From the NCBI GenBank assembly GCA_900554265.1, contig USGZ01000006.1, positions 1 through 13,989 on the forward strand: a stretch of DNA of 13,989 nt. The letters are read 5' to 3'. Both the position numbers and the translations under genes were made by a program. The DNA is from an uncultured Porphyromonadaceae bacterium. Its GTDB lineage: Bacteria > Bacteroidota > Bacteroidia > Bacteroidales > Muribaculaceae. Below, one piece after another: positions 5,999-13,684 of this stretch. Position 1 is the first letter of the stretch, and each line of letters starts with the position of its first letter. The notes under the pieces were generated by a model. The model ran no database searches and had not been told where the DNA came from. It was given only the letters and a program-made list of their open reading frames with translations.

Positions 5999-7990
5999 AT
6001 GAAGAGATTTCTACTCTTTCTAAGCGTGGTATTCCTCGGCCTCGGAATCGCCGTAGCCGCCGAATCGCCATACACGTTCACCTATACGAGCGGGTTAGCT
6101 CAATGGAAAAACAATCAACCAACTACTATAAATGGCGTAGCATGGACGTTCTCTACAAATGCCAGTAACCCCTACTTCGGAGGTGGAGATAGAGGTTTCC
6201 AATTCGGAAAGGCAAATGCGAATGTAGTGCCTTTTACCATTACTGCGCCAGGCAATAATGATGTATTCGGCGGGGCTTCTATCACGGAAATTAAAGTAAA
6301 GGCATCCTCAGGAAATGCGAATGTCGTGAATATTTCGGTAAGCGTAGGAGGAACGGCATTTCTGCGCAATGGTTCTGCAACGGCAACCCTCACTACTACA
6401 AGCACGGAATATACTTTTACGGGAGAAGCCGTAGCTGGCGATGTAGTTATATCATATACTATGGTAAATGGTAAAACTACGACTAAAGCCTCATATTTAG
6501 AGGCAATAACTATAGTGTATAAAAATGCCGGCCCGAAGGACTACGAGCAGACTTTCGCTGACATGACTCTCGAAGTAGGCGAAAGCAAGGTTATCGACCT
6601 CGGTGAAGAGCATCCTGAAACTTTCGTAATAGATGCTGAAGATACCGCCATCGCTGAAGTCGTTGAGACCGAAGGCGTGTTTACCATTACCGGTAAGGCT
6701 GTAGGCACTACTAAGGTATCCGTAATGTGGGAAGGTGAAGGATGGAATGGCGGAGAGACTGAGTTCAACGTAACTGTAAATCCCGTTCTTCCCGCTCCCG
6801 AACTCTCGTTCGACAAGACTGAGATTACCGAGTATATCGGTTCTCTTGAGCAGGACCTGCCCGTTCTGACTGCTACCGAAGGACTCGCAATCAGCTATAG
6901 CTCCAGCAATGAGGCCGCGGCTACCGTCGACGCTCAGACTGGTGCAGTAACCCTCGTAGCTGCCGGTACTACCACTATTACCGCAACCTCCGAGGCTACT
7001 GCCGAATATAAGGCCCGCGAGGCAAGCTATATTCTGAATGTCAAGGCTGCCGCGACAGGCGCAGGAGAGTTCGTGCTGCTGACGGATATTGGTAACCTTG
7101 ATGGTAAGCAGGGCTTAATAGTTGGTGCTGCTGATGAAACTTACTACGGCGCAGGAGGTATCAATAGTAACAAGAAACTTGCCGGAGTTAATATAATTGT
7201 TGAAAATAATACTATAGCAGAAAAAGGAAACTGCGTAGAATTTACATTTACCAAAATAGGTAACGCAACATATGCATTGCAAAATTCCGACGGTAGCTAT
7301 CTGGCTAAAGGTAGCGGAAACACTGATATGGCCTGGTCTGACACTGAAACAACAGCAACAGTTGCCATAGATGCCACCTCAAGTCAAGCCACTATATCTT
7401 ACACCAATGGCCGCAGAATTCGTCTGCAGAAGGATAATAATGGATTTAAGTTTAGTAGCTATAGTAATAGCGCAAGCAATGTGACAACTGGCTCTAATCC
7501 GCAAACATACTACCCGGTACAGATTTACGTAAAGGAAGCTGGTGAACCTGTTGTTATCGATATTCCTTCGGTTTTTGCCGATGGGAATCAAATTACCGGC
7601 ACTCTACTTTTCGAGGGCGAAAAGGAAATCACGATGACCCACTCTTCAGAAGGTGCTCGTCTTTACTATTCCTTCGTAAAGAGCAGCGCTACGCCTATGG
7701 AGGCGCCCGCGCGCGTACAACATGAAGGTAAGGAGTTCACTCGCTATACAGAACCTATAAAAGTCACTGAAAGCGGCACTCTCCATTATTTTGCCGAAGT
7801 CAATGGCGTTAAGTCTGAGGTTAAGAATGTACTTATTTCCGACACCACCGGCGTTGAGGATATCACCGTCGGCGCCGAGGAAGGCGAAGCTGTGTACTAC
7901 GACATGACCGGCCGTCGCGTAGCCAACCCGAGCGCCGGCCTCTATATCCGCGTGGACGGCTCGACCGCCACAAAGGTATATCTCCGTTAA
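5999..7990 (+). CDS. secreted multidomain Ig-like/beta-sandwich protein with C-terminal sorting-type module
   Basis: This 663-residue protein has a signal peptide (about 1-21, ending AVAA). Successive modules are a beta-sandwich (22-177) of the type with 'ITEIKVKASSG...VSVGG' seen in many Bacteroidales surface proteins; a short Ig-like region (181-262); a Big2-like Ig domain (265-348, 'ISYSSSNEAAATVD..TGAVTLVAAGTTTITAT' pattern); a beta-rich module (355-512) with alternating aromatic and Gly residues; and a chitobiase C-terminal-like domain (about 538-612). It ends in YYDMTGRRVANPSAGLYI (633-650), the type A sorting-like motif shared with the protein at 8517-9917. No catalytic domain is recognisable, so adhesion, carbohydrate binding or a structural surface role is inference. 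Base composition is uneven: modules 1 and 3 are visibly more A/T-rich than the Ig and C-terminal parts. It is monocistronic, with a -7 box 94 bp upstream and a strong terminator downstream. Confidence 0.92.
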   Translation: MKRFLLFLSVVFLGLGIAVAAESPYTFTYTSGLAQWKNNQPTTINGVAWTFSTNASNPYFGGGDRGFQFGKANANVVPFTITAPGNNDVFGGASITEIKVKASSGNANVVNISVSVGGTAFLRNGSATATLTTTSTEYTFTGEAVAGDVVISYTMVNGKTTTKASYLEAITIVYKNAGPKDYEQTFADMTLEVGESKVIDLGEEHPETFVIDAEDTAIAEVVETEGVFTITGKAVGTTKVSVMWEGEGWNGGETEFNVTVNPVLPAPELSFDKTEITEYIGSLEQDLPVLTATEGLAISYSSSNEAAATVDAQTGAVTLVAAGTTTITATSEATAEYKAREASYILNVKAAATGAGEFVLLTDIGNLDGKQGLIVGAADETYYGAGGINSNKKLAGVNIIVENNTIAEKGNCVEFTFTKIGNATYALQNSDGSYLAKGSGNTDMAWSDTETTATVAIDATSSQATISYTNGRRIRLQKDNNGFKFSSYSNSASNVTTGSNPQTYYPVQIYVKEAGEPVVIDIPSVFADGNQITGTLLFEGEKEITMTHSSEGARLYYSFVKSSATPMEAPARVQHEGKEFTRYTEPIKVTESGTLHYFAEVNGVKSEVKNVLISDTTGVEDITVGAEEGEAVYYDMTGRRVANPSAGLYIRVDGSTATKVYLR

Positions 7991-8030
7991 GGCTAATCAA
8001 GCATATTAGCATATAAAGAACATTGATCCG

Positions 8031-8064
8031 CTCCCGGGGCTGTGTGAACAGCTCCGGGAGTTTT
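8031..8064 (+). terminator. intrinsic terminator after the Ig-like protein gene
   Basis: Bases 8031-8043 pair with 8048-8060 in a 13-bp GC-rich stem (one G-T wobble) with loop GTGA, followed at once by TTTT and shortly by CTTTTT. It lies 40 bp after the stop at 7990. Confidence 0.85.
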
Positions 8065-8076
8065 ATATGCCTTTTT

Positions 8077-8138
8077 GGACAGAAAGACATAAAGACAGTG
8101 GAATATAAGAGGAAACAGGACAGAAAGACATAAAGACA
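8077..8138. repeat. two perfect 21-bp A-rich direct repeats, period 41
   Basis: Bases 8077-8097 and 8118-8138 are identical over 21 bp; the core is gacagaaagacataaag. They abut the left end of the long palindrome. Part of the same word (cagaaagaca) occurs at 5711-5720, in the other gap next to the Ig-like gene. Confidence 0.8.
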
Positions 8139-8140
8139 CA

Positions 8141-8439
8141 GTCCGTTAAGCCCGCGGAGCGGGCGATGTGTCTACAACCGACTGCGGAGATTGCATAGCA
8201 ATCGGAGCTGTTGGACAGCTCATCATCAACAATCTCGCAACAAGCCCCGGAGGGTGCGCAGTTGCGGGCTAGCGATAGCCGAGGCTGCGCGAGGTCTGCG
8301 CTATCGCGTTTCGAGGCGGCGCACGCTCCGCGGCTTGCCTCGAAGGTGAGTGGGTGCTCCGTTGTCCAACGGCTACGCTTGCTACGCAAGCTTCGCGGTC
8401 GGTTGTAGAGACATCGCCCGCTCCGCGGGCTTATCGGAC
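8141..8439. repeat. 299-bp near-complete palindrome, MITE-like
   Basis: The terminal 77 bp on each side (8141-8217 and 8363-8439) are inverted copies with about 68 matches of 77, and the outermost 39 bp match at 37 positions. The pairing continues inward: 8241-8259 with 8319-8337 (17 of 19), and GCGATAGC (8272-8279) with GCTATCGC (8300-8307), leaving a 20-base loop. The arms also contain local hairpins such as GCCCGC-GGA-GCGGGC (8150-8164). There is no credible coding frame and no obvious target-site duplication. A non-autonomous inverted-repeat element or a long structured RNA are the two readings; DNA extruding as a cruciform is possible. Confidence 0.85.
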
Positions 8440-8465
8440 TATGCTTCAGGTCCAGGAATGGGAAT

Positions 8466-8500
8466 AAAAAATAGGCTGCGCCCCGCGCAGCCTATTTTTT
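8466..8500 (-). terminator. intrinsic terminator (bidirectional shape)
   Basis: Bases 8466-8480 pair perfectly with 8486-8500 (15 bp) around CCCCG. The stem begins with A6 and ends with T6, so it can act on either strand. It lies 16 bp past the minus-strand stop at 8517, making it the terminator of that gene, and it also faces any transcript from the palindrome side. Confidence 0.9.
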
Positions 8501-8516
8501 ATGGGGAGGGGTTGGA

Positions 8517-9917
8517 TTAGAGAGCTACTTTGCTGACTTCGGTGCCCTGGCGACGGATGAAGATGCCGTTTTCGGGGTTGGCGACGCGGATGCCCTGGAG
8601 GTTGAAGTATTCGACGGGGGCATTGCTGTTGTCTTCGACGATCATGTCGTTGACGCCGGCGTTGAAGCCTTCCTGAGCGAGGCGATAGAGAGCCAGGCCG
8701 TTACCGGTCTTGAAGCTGAGGATTTCAGCAGCCTGCTTGCCGCTTTCGTCGGTGACGATGCGGCTCTGGAGGACGTGGGTGCGGCGTCCGTTACCCTTGA
8801 GGGTACCCATACCGATCTGGGGGAAGTCGTACATGTTCTCGAGCTTGCTCATGTCGCCGGGTATGTCGCCGTAACGGGCTATGCGGGCGCGGTTGGCGCA
8901 GGGAGCGGGTTCGTATTCCTCGTAGGGGTACATCATGAAGGTGTCGTCGCCCAGGGAGAATTCGAATGCGCCTACGGGCATGGTCTTCGGAACCAGGACG
9001 GGGTTGTCCTTGTCTTCTTCGGTGACTTCCTGGAAGCTGGAAACCATGTTGCCTTCGAGGTCGTAGAGAGCAGGGCAGGTGGTGAAGGTATCGATGTAGT
9101 ACAGGGAAGCGCTGATTTCGTCATCGGGCAGGATGGTTATCCATGCGCAGCCGCCCCAGGGACCTTCGATTACGGGATAGCTTTCTTCAATGTTGAGAGC
9201 GGAGTAGTCGCCGCCGGCGAGGTGGCCGGTCCATTCGGTACCGCCCTGTTCGCATTCCCAGCCGTAGACATACTTCTGGTCGGCGGGTGCGGAGGGAACT
9301 GCCATTACTACGCAGTGTGCCTGTTCGCGGGTGATGTCGCCTACGAGGTCGATGTAGTCGATACGGCCGGTGGTGTAGCCTTCCTCTTCACCGAGCTGAA
9401 TGCCGGGAACGTAGGTGCAGGCGCCGGTTTCGGGATCGACGATGTAGAGCTTCAGGGGAATTGCCTTGTTGTTGGTGGCGTCCCAGGTGTTCTGCTGGTA
9501 GCCGCATACTACGAGGTGACCGAAGTCGTCGACGTCTACGGTGTTGGCGCAGAGGAGTTCTTCCAGGGGCTGGCCGTCGACTGTCAGGGCGATGTTCTTC
9601 TCATAGGCGCCGGTGGCGTAGTCGAACACGTGGAGCTGGCCCTGATTGAGCAGACCGGTGGTGCCGTCGGGGTTGAGGCCGGTGGACTTGGAGTCGGCCA
9701 CGTAAATCTTGCCGTTGAGGGCGATTGCGGTAGCCATGTAGTCCAGGGTAGGTATCTTGGCGTCTACCAGGGAGTTCCATTCGCCTTTTGCGGCGCAGTT
9801 CATCCAGACGTTTTCGAATGTGTAACCGCCCTTGGCATCGTAGGTAACACCTTCGGTTTCAGCGAAAACCGGCATTGCCACTGCTGCGAGGGAAGCAAGG
9901 AGTAAAGCTTTTTTCAT
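8517..9917 (-). CDS. secreted beta-propeller-like protein with C-terminal sorting-type module
   Basis: This 466-residue protein begins with a Sec signal peptide (MKKALLLASLAAVAMPVFA, cut before ETEG). The body consists of repeated beta-strand units, for example AIALNGKIYVADS, GQLHVFDYATGAYEKNI, DDFGHLVVCGY, LKLYIVDPETGACTYV and ASLYYIDTF, which read like blades of a beta-propeller, though no exact family is evident. The C-terminus (about 434-466) has YFNLQGIRVANPENGIFI, the same module as the convergent neighbour at 5999-7990. No catalytic motif is visible, so binding or a structural envelope role is likely but unproven. The start at 9917 is set by the signal peptide. It is monocistronic: a terminator follows the stop, and 209 bp separate it from der upstream, with a weak -7 box and a repeat-bearing leader. 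Confidence 0.9.
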   Translation of the reverse strand: MKKALLLASLAAVAMPVFAETEGVTYDAKGGYTFENVWMNCAAKGEWNSLVDAKIPTLDYMATAIALNGKIYVADSKSTGLNPDGTTGLLNQGQLHVFDYATGAYEKNIALTVDGQPLEELLCANTVDVDDFGHLVVCGYQQNTWDATNNKAIPLKLYIVDPETGACTYVPGIQLGEEEGYTTGRIDYIDLVGDITREQAHCVVMAVPSAPADQKYVYGWECEQGGTEWTGHLAGGDYSALNIEESYPVIEGPWGGCAWITILPDDEISASLYYIDTFTTCPALYDLEGNMVSSFQEVTEEDKDNPVLVPKTMPVGAFEFSLGDDTFMMYPYEEYEPAPCANRARIARYGDIPGDMSKLENMYDFPQIGMGTLKGNGRRTHVLQSRIVTDESGKQAAEILSFKTGNGLALYRLAQEGFNAGVNDMIVEDNSNAPVEYFNLQGIRVANPENGIFIRRQGTEVSKVAL

Positions 9918-9940
9918 GGAGAAATTACTTGGTTAATATT

Positions 9941-9969
9941 AGTTGTTTTTTAGTTGTTGTTCAGTTGTT
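9941..9969 (-). repeat. three AACAACT repeats with 11-bp period in a leader
   Basis: On the minus strand AACAACT occurs at 9969-9963, 9958-9952 and 9947-9941, exactly 11 bp apart, just upstream of the ATG at 9917. Spacing near one DNA helical turn would suit a protein-binding array; on RNA it would be an unstructured, A/C-rich leader that favours translation. Confidence 0.5.
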
Positions 9970-10008
9970 TTCTCAGGTCGGGCCGGGAGACGGAGGCAGG
10001 AAATAATG

Positions 10009-10038
10009 CGCCGCGAATCCCGGCAAGGATTCACGGCG
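10009..10038 (-). other. hairpin between der and the propeller gene
   Basis: CGCCG (10009-10013) pairs with CGGCG (10034-10038) and GAATCC (10015-10020) with GGATTC (10027-10032), with one C/A mismatch and a 6-base loop. It lies 89 bp past the der stop and could close that transcript, although no T-run follows on the minus strand, or form the 5' end of the propeller leader. Confidence 0.45.
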
Positions 10039-10046
10039 TAAAGTTA
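10039..10046 (-). promoter_or_regulatory. weak -7 box (TAACTTTA) for the propeller gene
   Basis: On the minus strand 10046-10039 is TAACTTTA, one base off TAnnTTTG. A start near 10032 would give a leader of about 115 nt that begins inside the hairpin at 10009-10038. No better box is seen in the gap. Confidence 0.3.
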
Positions 10047-10126
10047 GCCAATATTTTTTGTATCGTGTTAAGGCGGATTGCTAAAAAATCTATTGACGAC
10101 TGTTAAAGATTGCTAAGCCGTGGCGC

Positions 10127-11443
10127 CTATTTCTCGCGCATGAAGACGTTGATGGGCGTGCCGGTGAAATCCCAGTGCTCGCGGATCTTGTTCTCCAGGT
10201 AGCGGCGGTAGGGTTCCTTGACCCACTGCGGCAGGTTGCAGAAGAAGATGAAGGTCGGCACCTGGGCGCCCTTGAGCATGGTGATATATTTGATTTTCAC
10301 GAATTTGCCCTTGTTGCTTGGCGGCGGGTAGGCGGCGATGTCCTCCTGAAGCACGGTGTTGAGCTGCGAGGTCGGCACGGTGCGCTTGCGGTTGTTGTAG
10401 ACCGCAAGGGCCTCCTCGAGGACCTTGTAGATGCGCTGCTTGGTGAGAGCGGAGGTGAATACGATGGGGAAGTCCGTGAAGGGCGCGAAGCGCTCGCGGA
10501 TGGCGTTCTCGAAGTGCTTGATGGCCGCGGTGGACTTGTCCTCGACAAGATCCCACTTGTTGACCACCACGACCAGGCCCTTCTTGTTGCGCTGGATGAG
10601 CGAGAAGATGCTCACGTCCTGTGCCTCGATGCCGCGGGTGGCGTCGATCATCAGGATGCAGACGTCGGATGCCTCGATGGCGCGGATGGAGCGGATTACG
10701 GAGTAGTACTCGATGTCCTCGTTTACCTTGTTCTTCTTGCGGATGCCGGCGGTGTCGACGATATAGAAGTCGAAGCCGAACTTGTTGTAGCGGGTATAGA
10801 TGGAGTCGCGGGTGGTGCCGGCGATGTCCGTCACGATATGCCGCTCGGCTCCGATGAAGGCGTTGATGAGGCTGGACTTGCCGGCGTTGGGGCGCCCGAC
10901 GATGGTGAACTTGGGGATGTCGTCGAGTTCCTCCTGGTCCTTTTCGGGTTCGGGGAGTTTCTTTACGATTTCGTCCAGGAGGTCGCCGGTACCGTAGCCG
11001 TTGACGGCGGACACGGCATAGGGGTCGCCCAGGCCGAGGCTGTAGAATTCGGCTATGTTGTAGATCCACTCGTTGGAGTCGACCTTGTTGGCCACCAGAA
11101 TCACGGGTTTGCGGCTTTTGCGCAGGATTTCGGCTACGTGGTCGTCGAGGTCGGTTACGCCGTTCATGGCGTCGACGACGAAGAGAATCACTTCGGCCTG
11201 CTCGATGGCGAGCTCAACCTGCTTGTTGATTTCGGTTTCGAATATGTCGTCCGAATTGACGACCCAGCCACCGGTATCCACGATGGAGAACTCACGTCCG
11301 TTCCAGTCGACCTTGCCGTACTGGCGGTCGCGCGTGGTGCCGGCGGTGGGGTCCACGATGGCCGTGCGGCTCTGTGTGAGCCGGTTGAAAAGTGTCGACT
11401 TGCCTACGTTAGGACGGCCGACTATGGCTACGAGTTGTCCCAT
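10127..11443 (-). CDS. der: ribosome-biogenesis GTPase Der (EngA)
   Basis: Der is an essential tandem GTPase that acts in assembly of the 50S ribosomal subunit. The 438 residues are the normal length. GTPase domain 1 has GRPNVGKS (9-16), DTGG (56-59) and NKVD (119-122). After an acidic linker (about 164-176), domain 2 has GRPNAGKS (183-190), DTAG (230-233) and NKWD (295-298). The C-terminal third (about 352-435) is the KH-like domain. It is the last gene of the DUF177-rpmF-fabH-era-der run and begins 45 bp after era, with a small hairpin in the gap. The ATG at 11443 directly precedes the glycine-loop strand, which fixes the start. It is probably cotranscribed from upstream, as no -7 box is evident nearby. 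Confidence 0.98.
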   Translation of the reverse strand: MGQLVAIVGRPNVGKSTLFNRLTQSRTAIVDPTAGTTRDRQYGKVDWNGREFSIVDTGGWVVNSDDIFETEINKQVELAIEQAEVILFVVDAMNGVTDLDDHVAEILRKSRKPVILVANKVDSNEWIYNIAEFYSLGLGDPYAVSAVNGYGTGDLLDEIVKKLPEPEKDQEELDDIPKFTIVGRPNAGKSSLINAFIGAERHIVTDIAGTTRDSIYTRYNKFGFDFYIVDTAGIRKKNKVNEDIEYYSVIRSIRAIEASDVCILMIDATRGIEAQDVSIFSLIQRNKKGLVVVVNKWDLVEDKSTAAIKHFENAIRERFAPFTDFPIVFTSALTKQRIYKVLEEALAVYNNRKRTVPTSQLNTVLQEDIAAYPPPSNKGKFVKIKYITMLKGAQVPTFIFFCNLPQWVKEPYRRYLENKIREHWDFTGTPINVFMREK

Positions 11444-11465
11444 ATTATAAGAGATGTATTTGGTC

Positions 11466-11483
11466 CGGAGCCCGGAGGCTCCG
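11466..11483 (-). other. era-der intercistronic hairpin
   Basis: CGGAGCC (11466-11472) and GGCTCCG (11477-11483) form a perfect 7-bp stem with loop CGGA, 5 bp past the era stop. No T-run follows, so processing, mRNA protection or partial attenuation is more likely than full termination. Confidence 0.45.
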
Positions 11484-11488
11484 CAGGT

Positions 11489-12385
11489 TTATTCGATGTA
11501 TCCGAACTCGCGGAGTTTGTTCTCGCGGTTGCGCCAGTTTGGTTCGACCTTGACGAAAAGCTCGAGGTAGACTTTCTTGCCGAAGAAGGTCTCGATGTCC
11601 TTGCGGGCTTCGGTACCGACGCGCTTGAGCATCGAGCCGCCCTTGCCGATGAGGATGCCTTTCTGGCTGTCGCGCTCGACGTAGATCACGGCCATGATGT
11701 GGATGGCGCCTTCCTTCTCGTCGTATTTCTCGACAACGATTTCGGTCGAGTACGGCACTTCCTTGTCGTAGTTGAGCAGGATTTTCTCGCGTATGATTTC
11801 GGTTACGAAGAAGCGGGCGGGTTTGTCGGTCAGGGCGTCCTTGCCGAAATAGGGTTCGCCTTCGGGCAGCAGCTCGACGATGCGCTTCATCAGGGGCTGG
11901 ACGTTGAAGTGCTCCGTGGCGGATGTGGGGAAGATTTCTGCCTTGGGCAGCATCTCTTTCCAGCGGTCGACAATCTTTTCAAGCTCGTCGTTGCCCTTGA
12001 GCAGGTCGATTTTATTGATAACCAGCAGCACGGGGATGGTTTCCTTCGCGACTTTGGCGAGATATTCGGCGTTTTTGGTCGGGTCCTCGACCACGTCGGT
12101 CACATATACCAGGATGTCGGCGTCCGTGAGGGCTTCCTCGCTGAAGGCGCGCATGCTTTCCTGCATCTTGTACTTGGGGGCCAGGACGCCCGGGGTGTCC
12201 GAGAACACAATCTGGTATTCGGGAGTGTTGACGATGCCCATGATGCGCTTGCGCGTGGTCTGGGCCTTTGAAGTTATGATGCTCAGGCGTTCGCCTACCA
12301 GGTCGTTCATCAGGGTGCTCTTCCCGACGTTGGGGTTGCCTACTATGTTGACGAAACCGGATTTGTGTTTCTGATTCTCTTCCAT
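11489..12385 (-). CDS. era: GTPase Era
   Basis: Era is an essential GTPase that binds the 3' end of 16S rRNA and helps mature the 30S subunit. The 298 residues match the family. The GTPase domain shows GNPNVGKS (16-23), the TT of the switch region (43-44), DTPG (63-66) and NKID (124-127). The C-terminal KH domain contains ILIGKGGSMLKRVG (244-257), the RNA-binding GxxG loop. The start at 12385 gives the short charged N-terminus usual in Bacteroidetes (MEENQKHKSG before the first strand). It follows fabH by 164 bp, with a hairpin in the gap, and precedes der by 45 bp. No divergence from the family is seen. Confidence 0.98.
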   Translation of the reverse strand: MEENQKHKSGFVNIVGNPNVGKSTLMNDLVGERLSIITSKAQTTRKRIMGIVNTPEYQIVFSDTPGVLAPKYKMQESMRAFSEEALTDADILVYVTDVVEDPTKNAEYLAKVAKETIPVLLVINKIDLLKGNDELEKIVDRWKEMLPKAEIFPTSATEHFNVQPLMKRIVELLPEGEPYFGKDALTDKPARFFVTEIIREKILLNYDKEVPYSTEIVVEKYDEKEGAIHIMAVIYVERDSQKGILIGKGGSMLKRVGTEARKDIETFFGKKVYLELFVKVEPNWRNRENKLREFGYIE

Positions 12386-12468
12386 TATAGTGTCTGTTAG
12401 TTATGTTGCGTTTGGTATATAACGCTCGGGAAGGGCTTAAAGATTGATGGACGGCGTCCGAAAGATTG

Positions 12469-12500
12469 ACAAAGGGCCGCGGAAGTACCGCAGCCCTTGT
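12469..12500 (-). terminator. hairpin after fabH, possible terminator or attenuator
   Basis: ACAAAGGGCCGCGG (12469-12482) pairs with CCGCAGCCCTTGT (12488-12500), with one bulged A and one C/A mismatch, around a 5-base loop. On the minus strand it lies 49 bp after the fabH stop and is followed by CAATCTTTC, which is only weakly T-rich. A short direct repeat (AAAGATTGA at 12439-12447 and 12461-12469) flanks a small GGAC-GGC-GTCC palindrome beside it. Confidence 0.5.
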
Positions 12501-12549
12501 ATATGGGGAGCCTTGAGGCGGCTGCCGCTGCCCCTGGTAATTGCCGGAA

Positions 12550-13536
12550 TCAGAGATCCCAGACCAGATAGAGCGCGCCCCAGGTGAAGCCGGCGCCGAA
12601 GGCGGTAAGGATGAGCTTGTCGCCTTTTTTGAGGCGTGCCTTGTATTCGTCCAGGCACAGGGGAATCGACGCGGCGGATGTATTGCCGTAGTGTTCGATG
12701 TTGACGAGCACTTTCTCGCGGGGGAACTTGGCGCGGTCGCTCACGGCCTCGATGATGCGCAGGTTGGCCTGGTGGGGCACCAGCCAGTCGACGTCGTCGG
12801 CACTGAGCTTGTTGCGCTTCATTACGTCCAGGGTCGAGGTGTACATGTTGGTCACGGCATGCTTGTAGACGGCGCGGCCATCCTGGAAGAGGTAGTGGTC
12901 GCCGGCGTCGAGGGTGGCCTGCGTGGTGGGGTGGGCGCTGCCGCCGCCGCGCATCAGCAGGTGTTCCAAGCCTATGCCGTCCGTGTGCAGTACGGCGTCG
13001 CGCACGCCCATGCCTTCTTCTTCCGTCGGCTCGACGAGCACGGCGGCGGCACCGTCGCCGAACAGGGGGCAGGTGGCGCGGTCCTTGTAGTTGACCATGG
13101 ACGACATCTTCTCGGTGGCCACAATGAGAATTTTCCTGTACAGGCCCGAGCGGATATAGCCGTTGGCGTCCTGGAGGGCGACGATGAAGCCTGCGCAGGC
13201 CGCCTGGATGTCGTAGGCGTATGCGTTCTTGAGTTTGGTCTGGAATGCGATTATGGAAGCCGTCGCGGGGAAACGGTAGTCGGGATTGGAGGTCGCGCAG
13301 ATGACGAGCTCGATTTCCTCGGGTTTGGTTCCGGTCTCGGCAAGCAGCTTTTCGACGGCCTTTATGCCCATATAGGACGAACCGCTGCCGTCCTTGTGGA
13401 GGATGCGGCGTTCTTTGATTCCCACGCGGGTGGTAATCCATTCGTCGTTTGTGTCGACCATGTGCGAGAGCATCTCGTTGTCGAGAATGTCCTCGGGAAC
13501 GTATGAGGCAATGCCGGAGATTCGGGCGTTGAGCAT
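12550..13536 (-). CDS. fabH: beta-ketoacyl-ACP synthase III (FabH)
   Basis: FabH condenses an acyl-CoA starter, usually acetyl-CoA or a branched primer, with malonyl-ACP to begin type II fatty acid synthesis in the cytoplasm. The 328 residues show the complete thiolase-fold signature: catalytic C114 in AACAGF, H255 in PHQANLRI, and N285 in YGNTSAAS, plus FGDGAAAVLV (159-168) and the C-terminal AFGAGFTWG. The start at 13536 yields the standard N-terminus MLNARISGIASYVP. It sits 148 bp downstream of rpmF, with a strong hairpin in between, and upstream of era. The pairing of rpmF with fabH is widespread in bacteria and probably couples membrane-lipid and ribosome supply. Confidence 0.98.
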   Translation of the reverse strand: MLNARISGIASYVPEDILDNEMLSHMVDTNDEWITTRVGIKERRILHKDGSGSSYMGIKAVEKLLAETGTKPEEIELVICATSNPDYRFPATASIIAFQTKLKNAYAYDIQAACAGFIVALQDANGYIRSGLYRKILIVATEKMSSMVNYKDRATCPLFGDGAAAVLVEPTEEEGMGVRDAVLHTDGIGLEHLLMRGGGSAHPTTQATLDAGDHYLFQDGRAVYKHAVTNMYTSTLDVMKRNKLSADDVDWLVPHQANLRIIEAVSDRAKFPREKVLVNIEHYGNTSAASIPLCLDEYKARLKKGDKLILTAFGAGFTWGALYLVWDL

Positions 13537-13607
13537 TATGCAGTAGAGGTTTCGCTGTTAGACAAATCGGGGTCCCTGAATTTTCGGGAAAATCATAGCA
13601 ACATATG

Positions 13608-13650
13608 CCTCAAGCCCAGCCGGCGGTTTTCTGGCGGCTGTGGCTTAAGG
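13608..13650 (-). other. strong hairpin between rpmF and fabH
   Basis: Bases 13608-13622 pair with 13635-13650 over about 14 base pairs, with one C/A mismatch and one bulged T, around a 12-base loop. It lies 35 bp past the rpmF stop on the minus strand. The sequence after it (CATATGTTGCTATGATTTTCCC) has no clean T-run. It could be an attenuator that lets L32 be made in excess over FabH, or a 3'-end stabiliser. Confidence 0.5.
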
Positions 13651-13684
13651 TATGCATTGCCGGTTCACGACTGAGGTCCGCGGA

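Larger units (their letters stand above)
7991..8516. other. repeat-rich intergenic region between convergent genes
   Basis: This 526-bp gap between two convergent secreted-protein genes holds a terminator (8031-8064), A-rich direct repeats (8077-8138), the long palindrome (8141-8439) and a second terminator (8466-8500). Open frames inside it run through the palindrome arms and have no protein-like composition, so I call no gene here. Confidence 0.75.

Noticed and set aside
8063..8408. Open frames on both strands through the palindrome
   Set aside because: They run through inverted-repeat arms, so each strand shows similar artefacts; no protein-like pattern or start context.
8135..8446. Target-site duplication flanking the palindrome
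   Set aside because: The bases just outside (ACACA on the left, TATGC on the right) do not match, so insertion is not proven.
10175..12271. Long open frame of 698 codons on the plus strand opposite der and era
   Set aside because: It is antisense to two certain genes and its length comes from GC-biased third positions of the real frames; its composition is Gly/Val/Asp-heavy without motifs.
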